From DASUPK01 sp963848955 (lineage in GTDB: Bacteria > Actinomycetota > Thermoleophilia > Solirubrobacterales > 70-9), in assembly GCA_963848955.1 (NCBI GenBank), contig CAWKFQ010000012.1, positions 143,505-207,504 of the forward strand: 64,000 nucleotides of DNA, in the 5' to 3' direction. Position 1 is the stretch's first letter; every line of letters starts with the position of its first letter. The notes beneath the pieces are model-generated. The model saw only the letters and a list, made by a program, of their open reading frames with translations, did no database searches and had not been told where the DNA came from. Of the stretch, positions 27,192-35,254 are shown one piece after another. Position numbers and translations under genes: made by a program.

Positions 27192-28953
27192 ATGGGCATG
27201 ATGCCCCGGGCGACGCTCATTCTCGCCAGTGTGGCCACCATCGTGCTGGTTGCGATCAGCGCAGGTGGCTCCGCGCTGGCGCAGCAGCGGACGGCCGAGG
27301 ATCCGAGAGCCGCTCACCACCGGCCGCGCCCTGATCGACGTGCGCACGCCGCCCCTGCCGGCGGTGGAAGGAGCGCGAGCGCCGAGCCGCCGCCAGGCGC
27401 TCGATGCCTCACGCGACCGGCTGGCAGCGGTCTCCGGACGCAACGGCCTCCAGGTCGAGGCCCGCTCCGTTCCAGGCGGGTTCGTCGCCGCGGACCTGGC
27501 CGGCCGCTCGATCGATCGGCTGCGGGCCGAGCTCTCGGATGACCCCCTGGTCACAGGGGTCCATCCCGAGTACCGCGCGCAGTTCCGGTATGCGCCGAAC
27601 GATCCCGAGCTCTATGCGCCTGACCCGAACGCCCCGGGCACCGACCTCGCGCAGTGGAACGTGCTCCTCACCGGCGCGGAGACGGCCTGGAACCTGGCCC
27701 GCGGGAGCGGGGGAGAGGTGGCGGTGATCGACAGCGGCATTTACAGCGCCCACCCCGACCTCGCCGGCAGCATCTCGGGCGCGATCAACGAGTGCACCGA
27801 GCCGCCACTGCTCGGCGGGTGCGAGGGCACCGGCACCGGAGACGAGGAGGGACACGGCACCCACGTGGCAGGGCTGGCCTGCGCCACGACGGACAACGGT
27901 TACGGCATCGCCTCGATCGGCTTCGGCTGCTCCATCTACGCGCTCAAGAGCGACCTCACCTACACGTCGATCATCAACTCGATCTACGCGGCGGTCGCTC
28001 ACGGCGCCGACGCGATCAACATGAGCTTCGGCGGCGGCGGCCCGAGCAGCGAGCTGAACGCCGCGCTGGACTATGCGTGGGCGAACGGAGCCGTTCCCGT
28101 CGCGGCGGGCGACAACAGCCCCACCCCGCCGGCGTCGAGCAACTACCCGGCTCAGCACATCCAGCCGGAGGGAACCGGCCCGAACATCGAGAGCGGCGAG
28201 GGTCTCGTCGTCACCTCCGCGAGCCACTCCGGGATGCGGTCGGCCTTCGCGCAGAAGACCAGCGGCGTTTCGGTCGCCGCGTACGGATCGGCCACCGACT
28301 CCACCAGCGGAGGCCAGCAGGGCATCCTCTCCACCTGGCCGGCCCCGACCGTTCTGCTCGACTCCTATGGGGTCCGAACCTCGGTCGGCGGGGACGACCG
28401 CTTTGCGTACCTCGTCGGCACCAGCATGGCAACGCCGCAGGTCGCCGGGTTGGTGGCGCTGATGCGCTCCGCCAGACCGGGCATCCCCGCCGCGAGGATC
28501 GTGAAGCTGATCAAGCTGACCGCCGGCGGCTGCGACCGCTATGGCACGAACGGCCTCGGCTGGGGAATCGTCCGCGCCGACCGGGCGCTCGCCGCCGCGG
28601 TCCAGAAGGACGTGGTCGCTCCATCATCTCGGGTGCGGCGCGCCAAGCTCCGACGTGAGCGCGGACACCGTCGCGTCGCGGTGTTGCGCCTGAAGAGTTT
28701 CGACGACCGCAGCGAGACGCCCTGCACGAAGGAGATCCCGTCCTCGGGCTTGAAATCCGTTGCGGTGTTCGCCTCGGCCAACGGCGGCCCCTACCACCGG
28801 ATCGCGAAGACGGCCAAGTCGCGGGTTCGCTTCCGGGCCAAATCCGGCCGGCGTTACCGCTTCTTTTCGGTCGCGGTGGACAAGGCGGGCAACCGCGAGG
28901 CCGCGCCCGGGCAGCCCGACGCGAAGCTCCGGCTCCGCCGGCACCGCAGATGA
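27192..28953 (+). CDS. Secreted subtilisin-family (S8) serine protease (frameshift near 27302)
   Basis: 586 residues after correcting one base. The ATG at 27192 opens a signal peptide (MGMMPRATLILASVATIVL...SALAQQ); the mature sequence continues in the neighbouring frame from EPLTTGRALIDVRTP. A propeptide (SRDRLAAVSGRNGLQ...VTGVHPEYRAQ) precedes the catalytic domain. The triad is Asp in VIDSGI, His in GHGTHVAGL and Ser in GTSMATPQVAG. The C-terminal ~130 residues are a basic, beta-rich extension with no anchor. Probably exported and autoprocessed, serving extracellular proteolysis. Confidence 0.85.
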
Positions 28954-28960
28954 GCGGGCG

Positions 28961-30403
28961 CTAGCCCGGAAGGTCGGCGCCGGCCGCCATGCCCGCCTGT
29001 GTGGCCTGGACCGCCTCGGCGGCGGAGAGCAGATCGGCGAGCGATTCCGAGATACCGCTGGCGAGTGTCTCGATGTCCTCCATCGCGTCGTAGTCGCCGA
29101 GCAGCCCGAAGTCGATGCCGCCGTTGTAGCTCATGATCGCGATCGCCAGGGCGTGGTTTTCGGGCAGGAAGGCGACGGGGAAGACGTCCTGGAGCTCGCG
29201 CCCGAGCACGTACAGCGGGATCTGCGGCCCGGGCACGTTGGTGACGATCAGGTTGAAGAGCCGAGTGGAGAAGTTGAGGCGCGAGGCCTGGGCGAGCAGG
29301 GTGGGCGGCGCGAAGTCGTTGAAGCGCGAGATCACCTCGGCGCCGAGGGCCTGCTTCGACTCCTTGAGCCCGTCCATCCCCCGGCGGACCACCTCGAGCC
29401 GCTTCACCGGATCCTCGATATAGACCGGGAGCGGGCCGCGCATCGCGGCTATCCGGTTGCCGAGTTCGCCATGCTCGTCGTCGCTCCTGATCGAGACGGG
29501 CACCAGAGCCCTCAGCTCGAGACCCGCGAGCTTGACGCCGCGGCTTCGCAGCCAGCTGCGCAAAGCGCCGCTGACGACCGTAAGGATCACGTCGTTGACC
29601 GTGCCGCCGAGGACATTCTTGATCTTCTTGAAGTCCGCCAGCTCGGCCCGCGTCCAGGCGTACCGCCGGTGCGATCCGATCTCGACGTTCAGTGGGAGCT
29701 CGGGGGCCGGGTTGGTCAGGTTCCAGGCGACCTCTGCGAGCGCTTCGCCCGCCTCGGCGACCCTGTGGCCGGTCCGCACGGGGTCGCTGGCTGCGCGGAC
29801 CGCGCGGTGGGCGAGTTTGAAGGGGGTCTCGGCCGCGGCGACCAGTCCCCGCGCCGCAAGCTCGGCGGACGACGGCGTGGGACGCGGAACCCAATCACGG
29901 TCCGGCTCTATCGACTCGGGCACCGGTTTGACGTCGAAGAGGACCGTGGCGATGTCGACCCCGGAGATTCCGTCGACGAGCGCGTGGTGAGTCTTGGTGA
30001 TCAGCCCGAAGCGGTTGCGCTCCAGACCCTGGACCAGCCACAACTCCCAGAGAGGCTTCGAGCGATCGAGGGCCTGCGAGAAGAGGCGGCCCGCGATGTT
30101 GCGGAGCTGCTCCTCCGATCCGGGCGCCGGCAGGGCGGAGTGACGGACGTGGTAGGCGAGGTTGAAGCTGGGGTCGTCCACCCAGAAGGGCCTGCCCGTT
30201 TCGACGGGCGGGAAGGCCAGCTTCTGGCGGAAGCGGGGGACGAGGTGCAGGCGGCTCTCGACGTGCGCGAGGAAGTCCTCGTAGCCGGGCGGCGGTCCCT
30301 CGAAGATCAGGATCGCCCCCACGTGCATGTGGGCGCTCGAGGTCTCGTTCGTGAGGAACGAGGCGTCGATCGAACTCAGCCTGTCCATGTGTCCCTGTGC
30401 CAT
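28961..30403 (-). CDS. Wax ester synthase/diacylglycerol acyltransferase (WS/DGAT)
   Basis: 480 residues from the ATG at 30403. The catalytic motif HHALVDG lies near residue 140 in the N-terminal condensation-like domain. The family's second-domain signatures NDVILTVVSGALR, LVPVSIR and the LIVTNVPGPQIPLY run are present. The enzyme transfers acyl-CoA to alcohols or diacylglycerol at the membrane to make storage lipids. It is divergent from ispH, and its 3' end lies 8 bp from the convergent subtilase stop. Length is normal and no frameshift is seen. Confidence 0.93.
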   Translation of the reverse strand: MAQGHMDRLSSIDASFLTNETSSAHMHVGAILIFEGPPPGYEDFLAHVESRLHLVPRFRQKLAFPPVETGRPFWVDDPSFNLAYHVRHSALPAPGSEEQLRNIAGRLFSQALDRSKPLWELWLVQGLERNRFGLITKTHHALVDGISGVDIATVLFDVKPVPESIEPDRDWVPRPTPSSAELAARGLVAAAETPFKLAHRAVRAASDPVRTGHRVAEAGEALAEVAWNLTNPAPELPLNVEIGSHRRYAWTRAELADFKKIKNVLGGTVNDVILTVVSGALRSWLRSRGVKLAGLELRALVPVSIRSDDEHGELGNRIAAMRGPLPVYIEDPVKRLEVVRRGMDGLKESKQALGAEVISRFNDFAPPTLLAQASRLNFSTRLFNLIVTNVPGPQIPLYVLGRELQDVFPVAFLPENHALAIAIMSYNGGIDFGLLGDYDAMEDIETLASGISESLADLLSAAEAVQATQAGMAAGADLPG

Positions 30404-30443
30404 TCGCGGCAAGCGTAACCCCTCGGCCCGGAGGCACGGCCGC

Positions 30444-30449
30444 TACCCT
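30444..30449 (+). promoter_or_regulatory. Candidate -10 box TACCCT for leaderless ispH
   Basis: TACCCT ends 10 nt before the GTG at 30460, with no Shine-Dalgarno sequence between, implying a leaderless transcript. Confidence 0.4.
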
Positions 30450-30459
30450 TCGCCCGGCT

Positions 30460-31464
30460 GTGGCGTCCACCTCAGAAGCGAGCCATTCGGGCCCGTCGCG
30501 GGTCCTGCTGGCCGCTCCGCGCGGATACTGCGCGGGCGTCGATCGCGCCGTGGAGACCGTCGAGAACGCCCTCGACCTCTATGGGAAGCCGGTCTACGTC
30601 CGCAAGGAGATCGTGCACAACAAGCACGTCGTCCACGAGCTCGAGAAACGGGGCGCGATCTTCGTCGAGGAGGAGACCGAGGTCCCCGAGGGCGAGATGG
30701 TGGTCTTCTCCGCCCACGGTGTCGCCCCGAGCGTCCACGCCAACGCGGCCAAGCGCGGCCTGCGGACGATCGACGCGACCTGCCCTCTGGTCACCAAGGT
30801 CCACGTCGAGGCGCGCAAGTTCGCCGCCGAGGGCTACACGATCGTCCTGGTCGGGCACGAGGGGCACGAGGAGGTCGAGGGGACAACCGGTGAGGCGCCC
30901 GAGCAGACCGTCCTGGTTCAAACGGAGGCCGACGTCGACGAGCTCGAGGTCGAGGACCCGGATCGGATCGCCTACATCACGCAGACCACCCTCTCGGTCG
31001 ACGAGACCAGCTCGATCATCGCCCGCCTGAAGGAGAAGTTCCCGAACGCGGTCGGGCCGAAGACCGACGACATCTGTTACGCGACCACCAACCGCCAGCA
31101 GGCCGTCAAGGCCCTGGCCAAGGAGTGCGAGCTCGTCCTCGTCATCGGCTCCACCAACTCCTCCAACTCGAACCGCCTCGTCGAGGTCGCCCGCGAGCAC
31201 GGCGCCGACTCCTACCTGATCGACAACCACCTGCAGGTCGATGAGGCCTGGCTCGAGGGGGTGGGCACCGTCGGCGTCACGTCGGGCGCCAGCGCCCCCG
31301 AGGAGCTGGTCGAGAAGCTGGTCGCCTTCTTCGAGGACCGCGGCGCTACCGATGTCTCCGAGCTGCGGACCGTCAACGAGGACGTCCGCTTCATGCTCCC
31401 GACGAACGTCCGTCGCGCCCTCCAGGCCCGTGACTCGGGCGGCGAGCTCCCCGTCGTCAGCTGA
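30460..31464 (+). CDS. ispH: 4-hydroxy-3-methylbut-2-enyl diphosphate reductase
   Basis: 334 residues from the GTG at 30460; the open frame upstream overlaps the WS/DGAT start and lacks conservation. The three cysteines that bind the Fe-S cluster are at ~24 (PRGYCAGVDRA), ~108 (DATCPLVTKVH) and ~206 (DICYATTNRQ). Other landmarks are VFSAHGV, GHEGHEEVEGT and GSTNSSNSNRLVEVA. IspH makes IPP and DMAPP in the last step of the MEP isoprenoid pathway and depends on Fe-S assembly. Its stop shares the palindrome TCAGCTGA with the convergent DyP gene. Confidence 0.96.
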   Translation: MASTSEASHSGPSRVLLAAPRGYCAGVDRAVETVENALDLYGKPVYVRKEIVHNKHVVHELEKRGAIFVEEETEVPEGEMVVFSAHGVAPSVHANAAKRGLRTIDATCPLVTKVHVEARKFAAEGYTIVLVGHEGHEEVEGTTGEAPEQTVLVQTEADVDELEVEDPDRIAYITQTTLSVDETSSIIARLKEKFPNAVGPKTDDICYATTNRQQAVKALAKECELVLVIGSTNSSNSNRLVEVAREHGADSYLIDNHLQVDEAWLEGVGTVGVTSGASAPEELVEKLVAFFEDRGATDVSELRTVNEDVRFMLPTNVRRALQARDSGGELPVVS

Positions 31465-32384
31465 ACAGGCCCTCTCCGACGTAACCGCCCTCGCGCGCCC
31501 CGGGTGGGATCGCGAAGACGGCGCTCGAGGTGTGCTTGATGTACTCGTTGAGGGCGTCGATTGATCCAAGCTGTCGCTGGATCGCCTCGAACTGGGTCTT
31601 CGGGTTGCGCTGGAAGCAGATGAAGAAGAGACCGGCGTCGAGCTCGCCGAGCTCTTCGACGACCCCATCGGTGAATGAGTATCCGCGCCTCAGGATCTCG
31701 GCCCCGCCGTTCTTCTGTGGCGCCGCCAGCCGGATGTGGGCATCGGCCGGGATCACCGGCTGCCCGTTCCGGCGGGCCGCGAAGTCCGGGGCTTGGAACT
31801 CCTCCGTGCCGCCGAGCGGAGCCCTACTCCTGCGGATCGTTCGAGCATGCCTGCACGCAGAGATCGCCGCCGGAGTGCTCCGGATCCAGGAGGTCGCCCG
31901 GGAGCGGATCGATCTGGCGCAGGGCGTGCGGTCTCCGGGAGCGCAGACCGAAGCGATCGCGGCCGTCCCGCTCGAAGACATCGGGCCCGAGGCCGAACGT
32001 GATGGTGAGGCTGGCCGGCCGCAGGCCGACCGTCTCGCCGGTGTCATCCGGCGGCGCGAGCAGCTGGTTGTTGTCGTCCCCGACCATCTTCCCCCGGGTC
32101 ATCTCGGCGGCCGCGTCGCTCCACTCCCGCATCAGGTCGCGCAGCCCGGCCGCGCTCTCCACCGTGAGATCGAAGGCGGCGAAGTGCAGGCGGTCCTGGG
32201 CGGGGGTCTCGATGCCCGCCTGGCGGTTGCCGTGGAAGGGAACGATCTCGTCGAGGTGGCTCGAGGCCTCGGCGGTCTCGCGGCCGATCAGGTAGCCGGC
32301 GCCGCCGAGGCCGATTCCGACGCCAGCGGCTCCGGCGCCGGCAACGAGGCGACGCCGCGTGAACCCATCGGTCTCTTCGGTCAT
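31457..32384 (-). pseudogene. DyP-type heme peroxidase (EfeB-like), internal deletion of ~110 residues plus frame change at ~31826
   Basis: The ATG at 32384 opens a Tat-type signal (TRRRLVAGAGAAGVG). The protein matches EfeB through HGNRQAGIETPAQ, LTITFGLGPDVF and DLCVQACSNDPQ, then stops. In the next frame the sequence resumes at SRAPLGGTEEFQAPDF and proceeds to AHIRLAAP (with the probable proximal heme His), LRRGYSF and LFFICFQ. In EfeB these two points are separated by roughly 110 residues that include the GFKDGT (GxxDG) distal-heme motif. Here they are adjacent. The product would be ~308 rather than ~420 residues and inactive as a peroxidase, unless the deletion is an assembly collapse. 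The EfeB family takes iron from heme or oxidises substrates outside the membrane. Confidence 0.8.
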
Positions 32385-32458
32385 CGGCCGGTTTTCCCCC
32401 AAACGGACGACGATCGCAGCGACCTGCGACGTGTCGCTGTCGGCTTCAAGGCGTCCCC

Positions 32459-32474
32459 ATTAGGCAGCCCTAAT
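32459..32474 (-). promoter_or_regulatory. Inverted repeat resembling part of a DtxR/IdeR iron box
   Basis: ATTAGG-CAGC-CCTAAT is a perfect 6-bp dyad about 75 nt upstream of the DyP/EfeB-like ATG at 32384. The core TTAGG-N4-CCTAA matches the inner part of the DtxR/IdeR consensus at its arm positions. Iron control of an EfeB-like gene would make sense; binding is inference. It overlaps the stop of the upstream thioredoxin-like gene. Confidence 0.4.
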
Positions 32475-33189
32475 ATGGTACCCCGGCAGCGAACTGAATC
32501 GCGTAGACGAGGAGGCCGGGGGTGGGCTCCAGGCGAAGCGAGTGTTTCTCACTCCCCTCGTGTGAGGTCAGCTCCTGGAGCCCAGGGAACGTGACCTCGA
32601 TCGAGCCTCGCTCCTCGCCGTCGACGCTGATCGCGATCCCTCCCTCACCGTCAGTCGCGGCATATGCCCCGCCGGCCTCGTACTCCAGATCGAGGGTGCG
32701 ATCGGCATCGACCGTGGGCCAGGGTTCCTCGGTCGAGCCGCCCGGAAAGATCTCCGGAGTCGGGGGAATGACCTTCGCGTCCGGCGCGTCGGAGGGCCGC
32801 AGCGGCTGGAGCAGGGGCGGCCAGTCGTGCTCGCCATTTGACTCGGCGAGCGTCTCGCGGATCGCCTCCTCGGTGGCGCGGTACTCGCCCTCGCCGAGGT
32901 GGTACCAGCGCAGCGCGCCGCCACGTCCCCAGAGGAAGAGCGCGGGCCAGCCATGCGGCTCGTACAGGCGCCAGAGGCTGAACTCCCGGTCGACGATCAC
33001 CGGCCAGCCGATTTCGAGACGTTCGGCCGCGTCCGCGACGACGTCGTAGCCCTGCGTGAAGGGAAAGCGGGGCGAGTGGATGCCGATCATTGCCAGGCCG
33101 TCGCGCGAATAGCGCTCGTACCACGCCCTCAGGTAAGGGAGCGTCCTCACCGAGTTGAGCTGCGCGAAGTCGAAGAAGTGGACCAGCAC
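32470..33189 (-). CDS. Thioredoxin-fold (TlpA/redoxin-like) protein, start uncertain
   Basis: From the first usable start (GTG 33189) 239 residues. The N-terminus VLVHFFDFAQLNSVRTLPYLRAWYERY is the thioredoxin beta-alpha unit, but where redoxins have CxxC this has FAQLNS, so no catalytic cysteine pair exists. GLAMIGIHSPRF, WPVIVDREFSLWRLY and GWPALFLWG complete the fold. The C-terminal ~95 residues are a separate beta domain. Convincing coding sequence (DIAIPPLPAGAEWIGQPVDS) continues upstream of 33189 to ~33270, but I find no ATG/GTG/TTG there, so the true start may be obscured by a sequence error. Function is unknown; it lies directly upstream of the DyP gene. Confidence 0.7.
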   Translation of the reverse strand: MLVHFFDFAQLNSVRTLPYLRAWYERYSRDGLAMIGIHSPRFPFTQGYDVVADAAERLEIGWPVIVDREFSLWRLYEPHGWPALFLWGRGGALRWYHLGEGEYRATEEAIRETLAESNGEHDWPPLLQPLRPSDAPDAKVIPPTPEIFPGGSTEEPWPTVDADRTLDLEYEAGGAYAATDGEGGIAISVDGEERGSIEVTFPGLQELTSHEGSEKHSLRLEPTPGLLVYAIQFAAGVPY

Positions 33190-33349
33190 CGGCCTGGCCG
33201 CCGCGAGCCGGTCGATCGAGTCGACCGGCTGGCCGATCCACTCGGCCCCGGCGGGCAGTGGGGGGATCGCTATGTCAGGCCGCGGGGGACGCAGACGCCG
33301 GAGGGTATGCTCCCTATGCGTCCCCGGAGACTATGGAAATGAGGTCTCA

Positions 33350-33967
33350 GTGAGTCGATCGGTCTGGGAGCGCATCGAGGAAAGTCGCGCCCATCACAAC
33401 GTGCTCGAGCACCCCTTCTACGTGCGGTGGTCCGCCGGCGAGCTCTCGCCTGACGAGCTCGCGCGCTACTCCGGCCAGTACCGCCACGCGACCGAGGCGC
33501 TCGCCCGTCTCTGCCGGGAGACCGCCGAGGTGGCGCCCAAACCGCACCGCGACGAGATCGCGATCCACGCCGCTGAGGAGGAGTCCCACGTCGGTCTCTG
33601 GGACGGCTTCGTCGAGGCGGCCGGCGGCGAGATCGGCGCCGAGCCCACGCCCGAGACGGCCGAGTGCGTCTCGAACTGGACCTCCGCCGACGGCTATCTC
33701 GGCCGTCTCGCTCGGATGTACGCGATCGAGAGCGGCCAGCCTGAGATCTCGCGCATCAAGCGAGAGGGCCTCGCCCAGTTCTACGGAATCGAAGGCGGCG
33801 CGGGGACCGAGTACTTCCGGGTCCACGAAGAGGCCGACGAAGCGCACGCGGAGGAGGCGCGCCGGCTGATCGACGAGGCGATGAGCGCCGAGGACGCCGA
33901 CGCTGTGGTTGCCGCAGCGGAGTCGGCCTTCCGGGCGAACTGGCGCCTGCTCGACGGCGTCAGCTGA
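33350..33967 (+). CDS. Heme-oxygenase-fold iron enzyme (TenA/PqqC/CADD-like)
   Basis: 205 residues from the GTG at 33350. All-helical, with HPFYVRWSAGELSPDELARYSGQYRHATEA typical of the TENA/THI-4/PqqC fold. HAAEEESHVGLW and VHEEADEAHAEEA supply metal ligands. The latter gives H-x3-D-x2-H, the spacing on the last ligand helix of heme-oxygenase-like diiron oxidases such as chlamydial CADD. That points to an O2-activating non-heme iron enzyme rather than thiaminase TenA. No thiamine, PQQ or folate genes adjoin it. The divergent neighbour is the thioredoxin-like gene. Confidence 0.7.
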   Translation: MSRSVWERIEESRAHHNVLEHPFYVRWSAGELSPDELARYSGQYRHATEALARLCRETAEVAPKPHRDEIAIHAAEEESHVGLWDGFVEAAGGEIGAEPTPETAECVSNWTSADGYLGRLARMYAIESGQPEISRIKREGLAQFYGIEGGAGTEYFRVHEEADEAHAEEARRLIDEAMSAEDADAVVAAAESAFRANWRLLDGVS

Positions 33968-33979
33968 GCCACCTAGAGG

Positions 33980-34183
33980 ATGCGCGGACGCTTCCCGAGG
34001 GTGGGAGACCGCGCAGTCGGGGTCACGCTCGGCATCGTGCTGGGAATCGGTGTGATCCTGGTCTTCCTCTTCCTCGGGTCGCGCAGCACGATCGATGAGC
34101 CCTCCATCTCGGGTGGAACCACCCAGACGGTGACCCAGCCGGCGGCGAGCCCGGGCCAGCCGAAGCCGAAAGCACCCCAGTAG
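33980..34183 (+). CDS. Small single-pass membrane protein
   Basis: 67 residues. A short basic N-terminus (MRGRFPRVGDR), one membrane helix (VGVTLGIVLGIGVILVFLFL) and an extracellular Thr/Pro/Gln-rich tail. It lies 12 nt after the iron-enzyme gene and 13 nt before the next membrane gene, so all three may be cotranscribed. No family recognised. Confidence 0.6.
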   Translation: MRGRFPRVGDRAVGVTLGIVLGIGVILVFLFLGSRSTIDEPSISGGTTQTVTQPAASPGQPKPKAPQ

Positions 34184-34196
34184 GGTTCATCGAGCG

Positions 34197-34787
34197 ATGA
34201 GATCGGCAATGCGCCTCGCGCATAGCGTTCGGCTCGCGGCGATTCTCGCCCTCGGCGCCTTCGGGCTTCATCAGCTTCGCTATCTGATCGCCGGGTTGAT
34301 CTCGTCCCCCGAGGTCGCCCAGGCGGGCCATCGCTACATGGCCGACCTGCTGCCGCCCATCGCCGTGTTGGTGCTGGCGGCCGCCGTCGCAACGCTGATT
34401 CGCGGTACAGAGGGGGCGTCGCCGTCCAGGGCGCCACTCGGCCGCCGAATCGTCGTCTTCGCCGCGGCTCTATTGGCGATCTACGTTGGCCAGGAGTTCC
34501 TGGAGGGATTGATCGGCGCGGGCCACCCGGCGGGCCCCGCTGCGCTGCTTGCGACCGGCGCCTGGCTCGCCCTGCCGCTCGCCCTCGCCATCGGCGCCCT
34601 GTCGGCGCTGCTCGCGAGCGTGCTCGAGAGGGTCGAGCGCGCGATCGCGGTCGTCCACGCGAAGCGGATGCTCTCGCGCCCGCCCGCGGTCCGCGGCAGG
34701 GCCCTCCCGGCTCGTGGACTTCGCCTGTCTTCGTCTCCGCTGGCCTTCGGCCTCGCGCGGCGGCCTCCGCCATTGACATTCGCCTAG
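34197..34787 (+). CDS. Multi-pass membrane protein of unknown function
   Basis: 196 residues with about four hydrophobic helices (LAAILALGAFGLHQLRYLI, LLPPIAVLVLAAAVATLI, IVVFAAALLAIYVGQEF, LALPLALAIGALSALLASVL), then a long cytoplasmic basic tail with Pro and Arg. The early HQLRYLI and YVGQEFLEG suggest conserved intramembrane polar residues. Not recognised; it heads the cupredoxin cluster. Confidence 0.6.
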   Translation: MRSAMRLAHSVRLAAILALGAFGLHQLRYLIAGLISSPEVAQAGHRYMADLLPPIAVLVLAAAVATLIRGTEGASPSRAPLGRRIVVFAAALLAIYVGQEFLEGLIGAGHPAGPAALLATGAWLALPLALAIGALSALLASVLERVERAIAVVHAKRMLSRPPAVRGRALPARGLRLSSSPLAFGLARRPPPLTFA

Positions 34788-34867
34788 CCCGGATGTCAAT
34801 CCGCGCGCGTTGCGCCCGCGTTTAGGCGCCTGCAGCAGCGTGCGCATCACCAAGGAGGTTTTTTCAG

Positions 34868-35254
34868 ATGCAATCCAGAGCTGTGCGACTCGGGCTGCTC
34901 GGCGTCGTGATCGTCGCCGCCGTGGTCCTTTTCATCGTGCTCCAGAACGACAACAGTGATGACAGCAGCGACGCCGCCAAGGGTGTGCAGGTGCTGCAAG
35001 TCGACCAGAACGGCGATCCGGTCGGCGGCGTGAAGACGCTGACCTACAACAAGGGCGATCAGGTCCAACTCGAGGTACGGCTGGCTGTCCCGGAGGAAGA
35101 GGTCCACGTCCATGGCTATGAGAAGGAGGCGCCGGCCGAGCACAGCCCGGTACGCCTCTCGTTCCCGGCCACCCTGGACGGCGTCTTCGAGGTCGAGGTC
35201 CATCGGCTGGACAAGACAGAGGGGCCGATCGCGGAGCTGCACGTCAACCCGTGA
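34868..35254 (+). CDS. Membrane-anchored cupredoxin-like domain protein
   Basis: 128 residues. An N-terminal anchor or uncleaved signal (LGLLGVVIVAAVVLFIVLQ) precedes a ~95-residue Greek-key domain: VQLEVRLAVPEEEVHVHGYEK ... VRLSFPATLDGVFEVEVHRL. The HVHGY and late EVEVHRL histidines resemble the nitrous-oxide-reductase/EfeO-type cupredoxin group that binds copper or iron, though the usual Cys ligand is absent. A very strong Shine-Dalgarno (AAGGAGG) supports the ATG at 34868. Its stop overlaps the start of the large membrane protein gene, so the two proteins probably act together outside the membrane. Confidence 0.7.
   Translation: MQSRAVRLGLLGVVIVAAVVLFIVLQNDNSDDSSDAAKGVQVLQVDQNGDPVGGVKTLTYNKGDQVQLEVRLAVPEEEVHVHGYEKEAPAEHSPVRLSFPATLDGVFEVEVHRLDKTEGPIAELHVNP

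Noticed and set aside
31800..31850. Intron or intein as explanation for the broken DyP gene
   Set aside because: Sequence is missing, not inserted; the two conserved segments directly abut.
34197..34787. Assignment of the large membrane protein cluster as organophosphate (fenitrothion) hydrolases
   Set aside because: No metal-hydrolase motif (such as HxHxDH) is present in these polytopic proteins; the label seems inherited.
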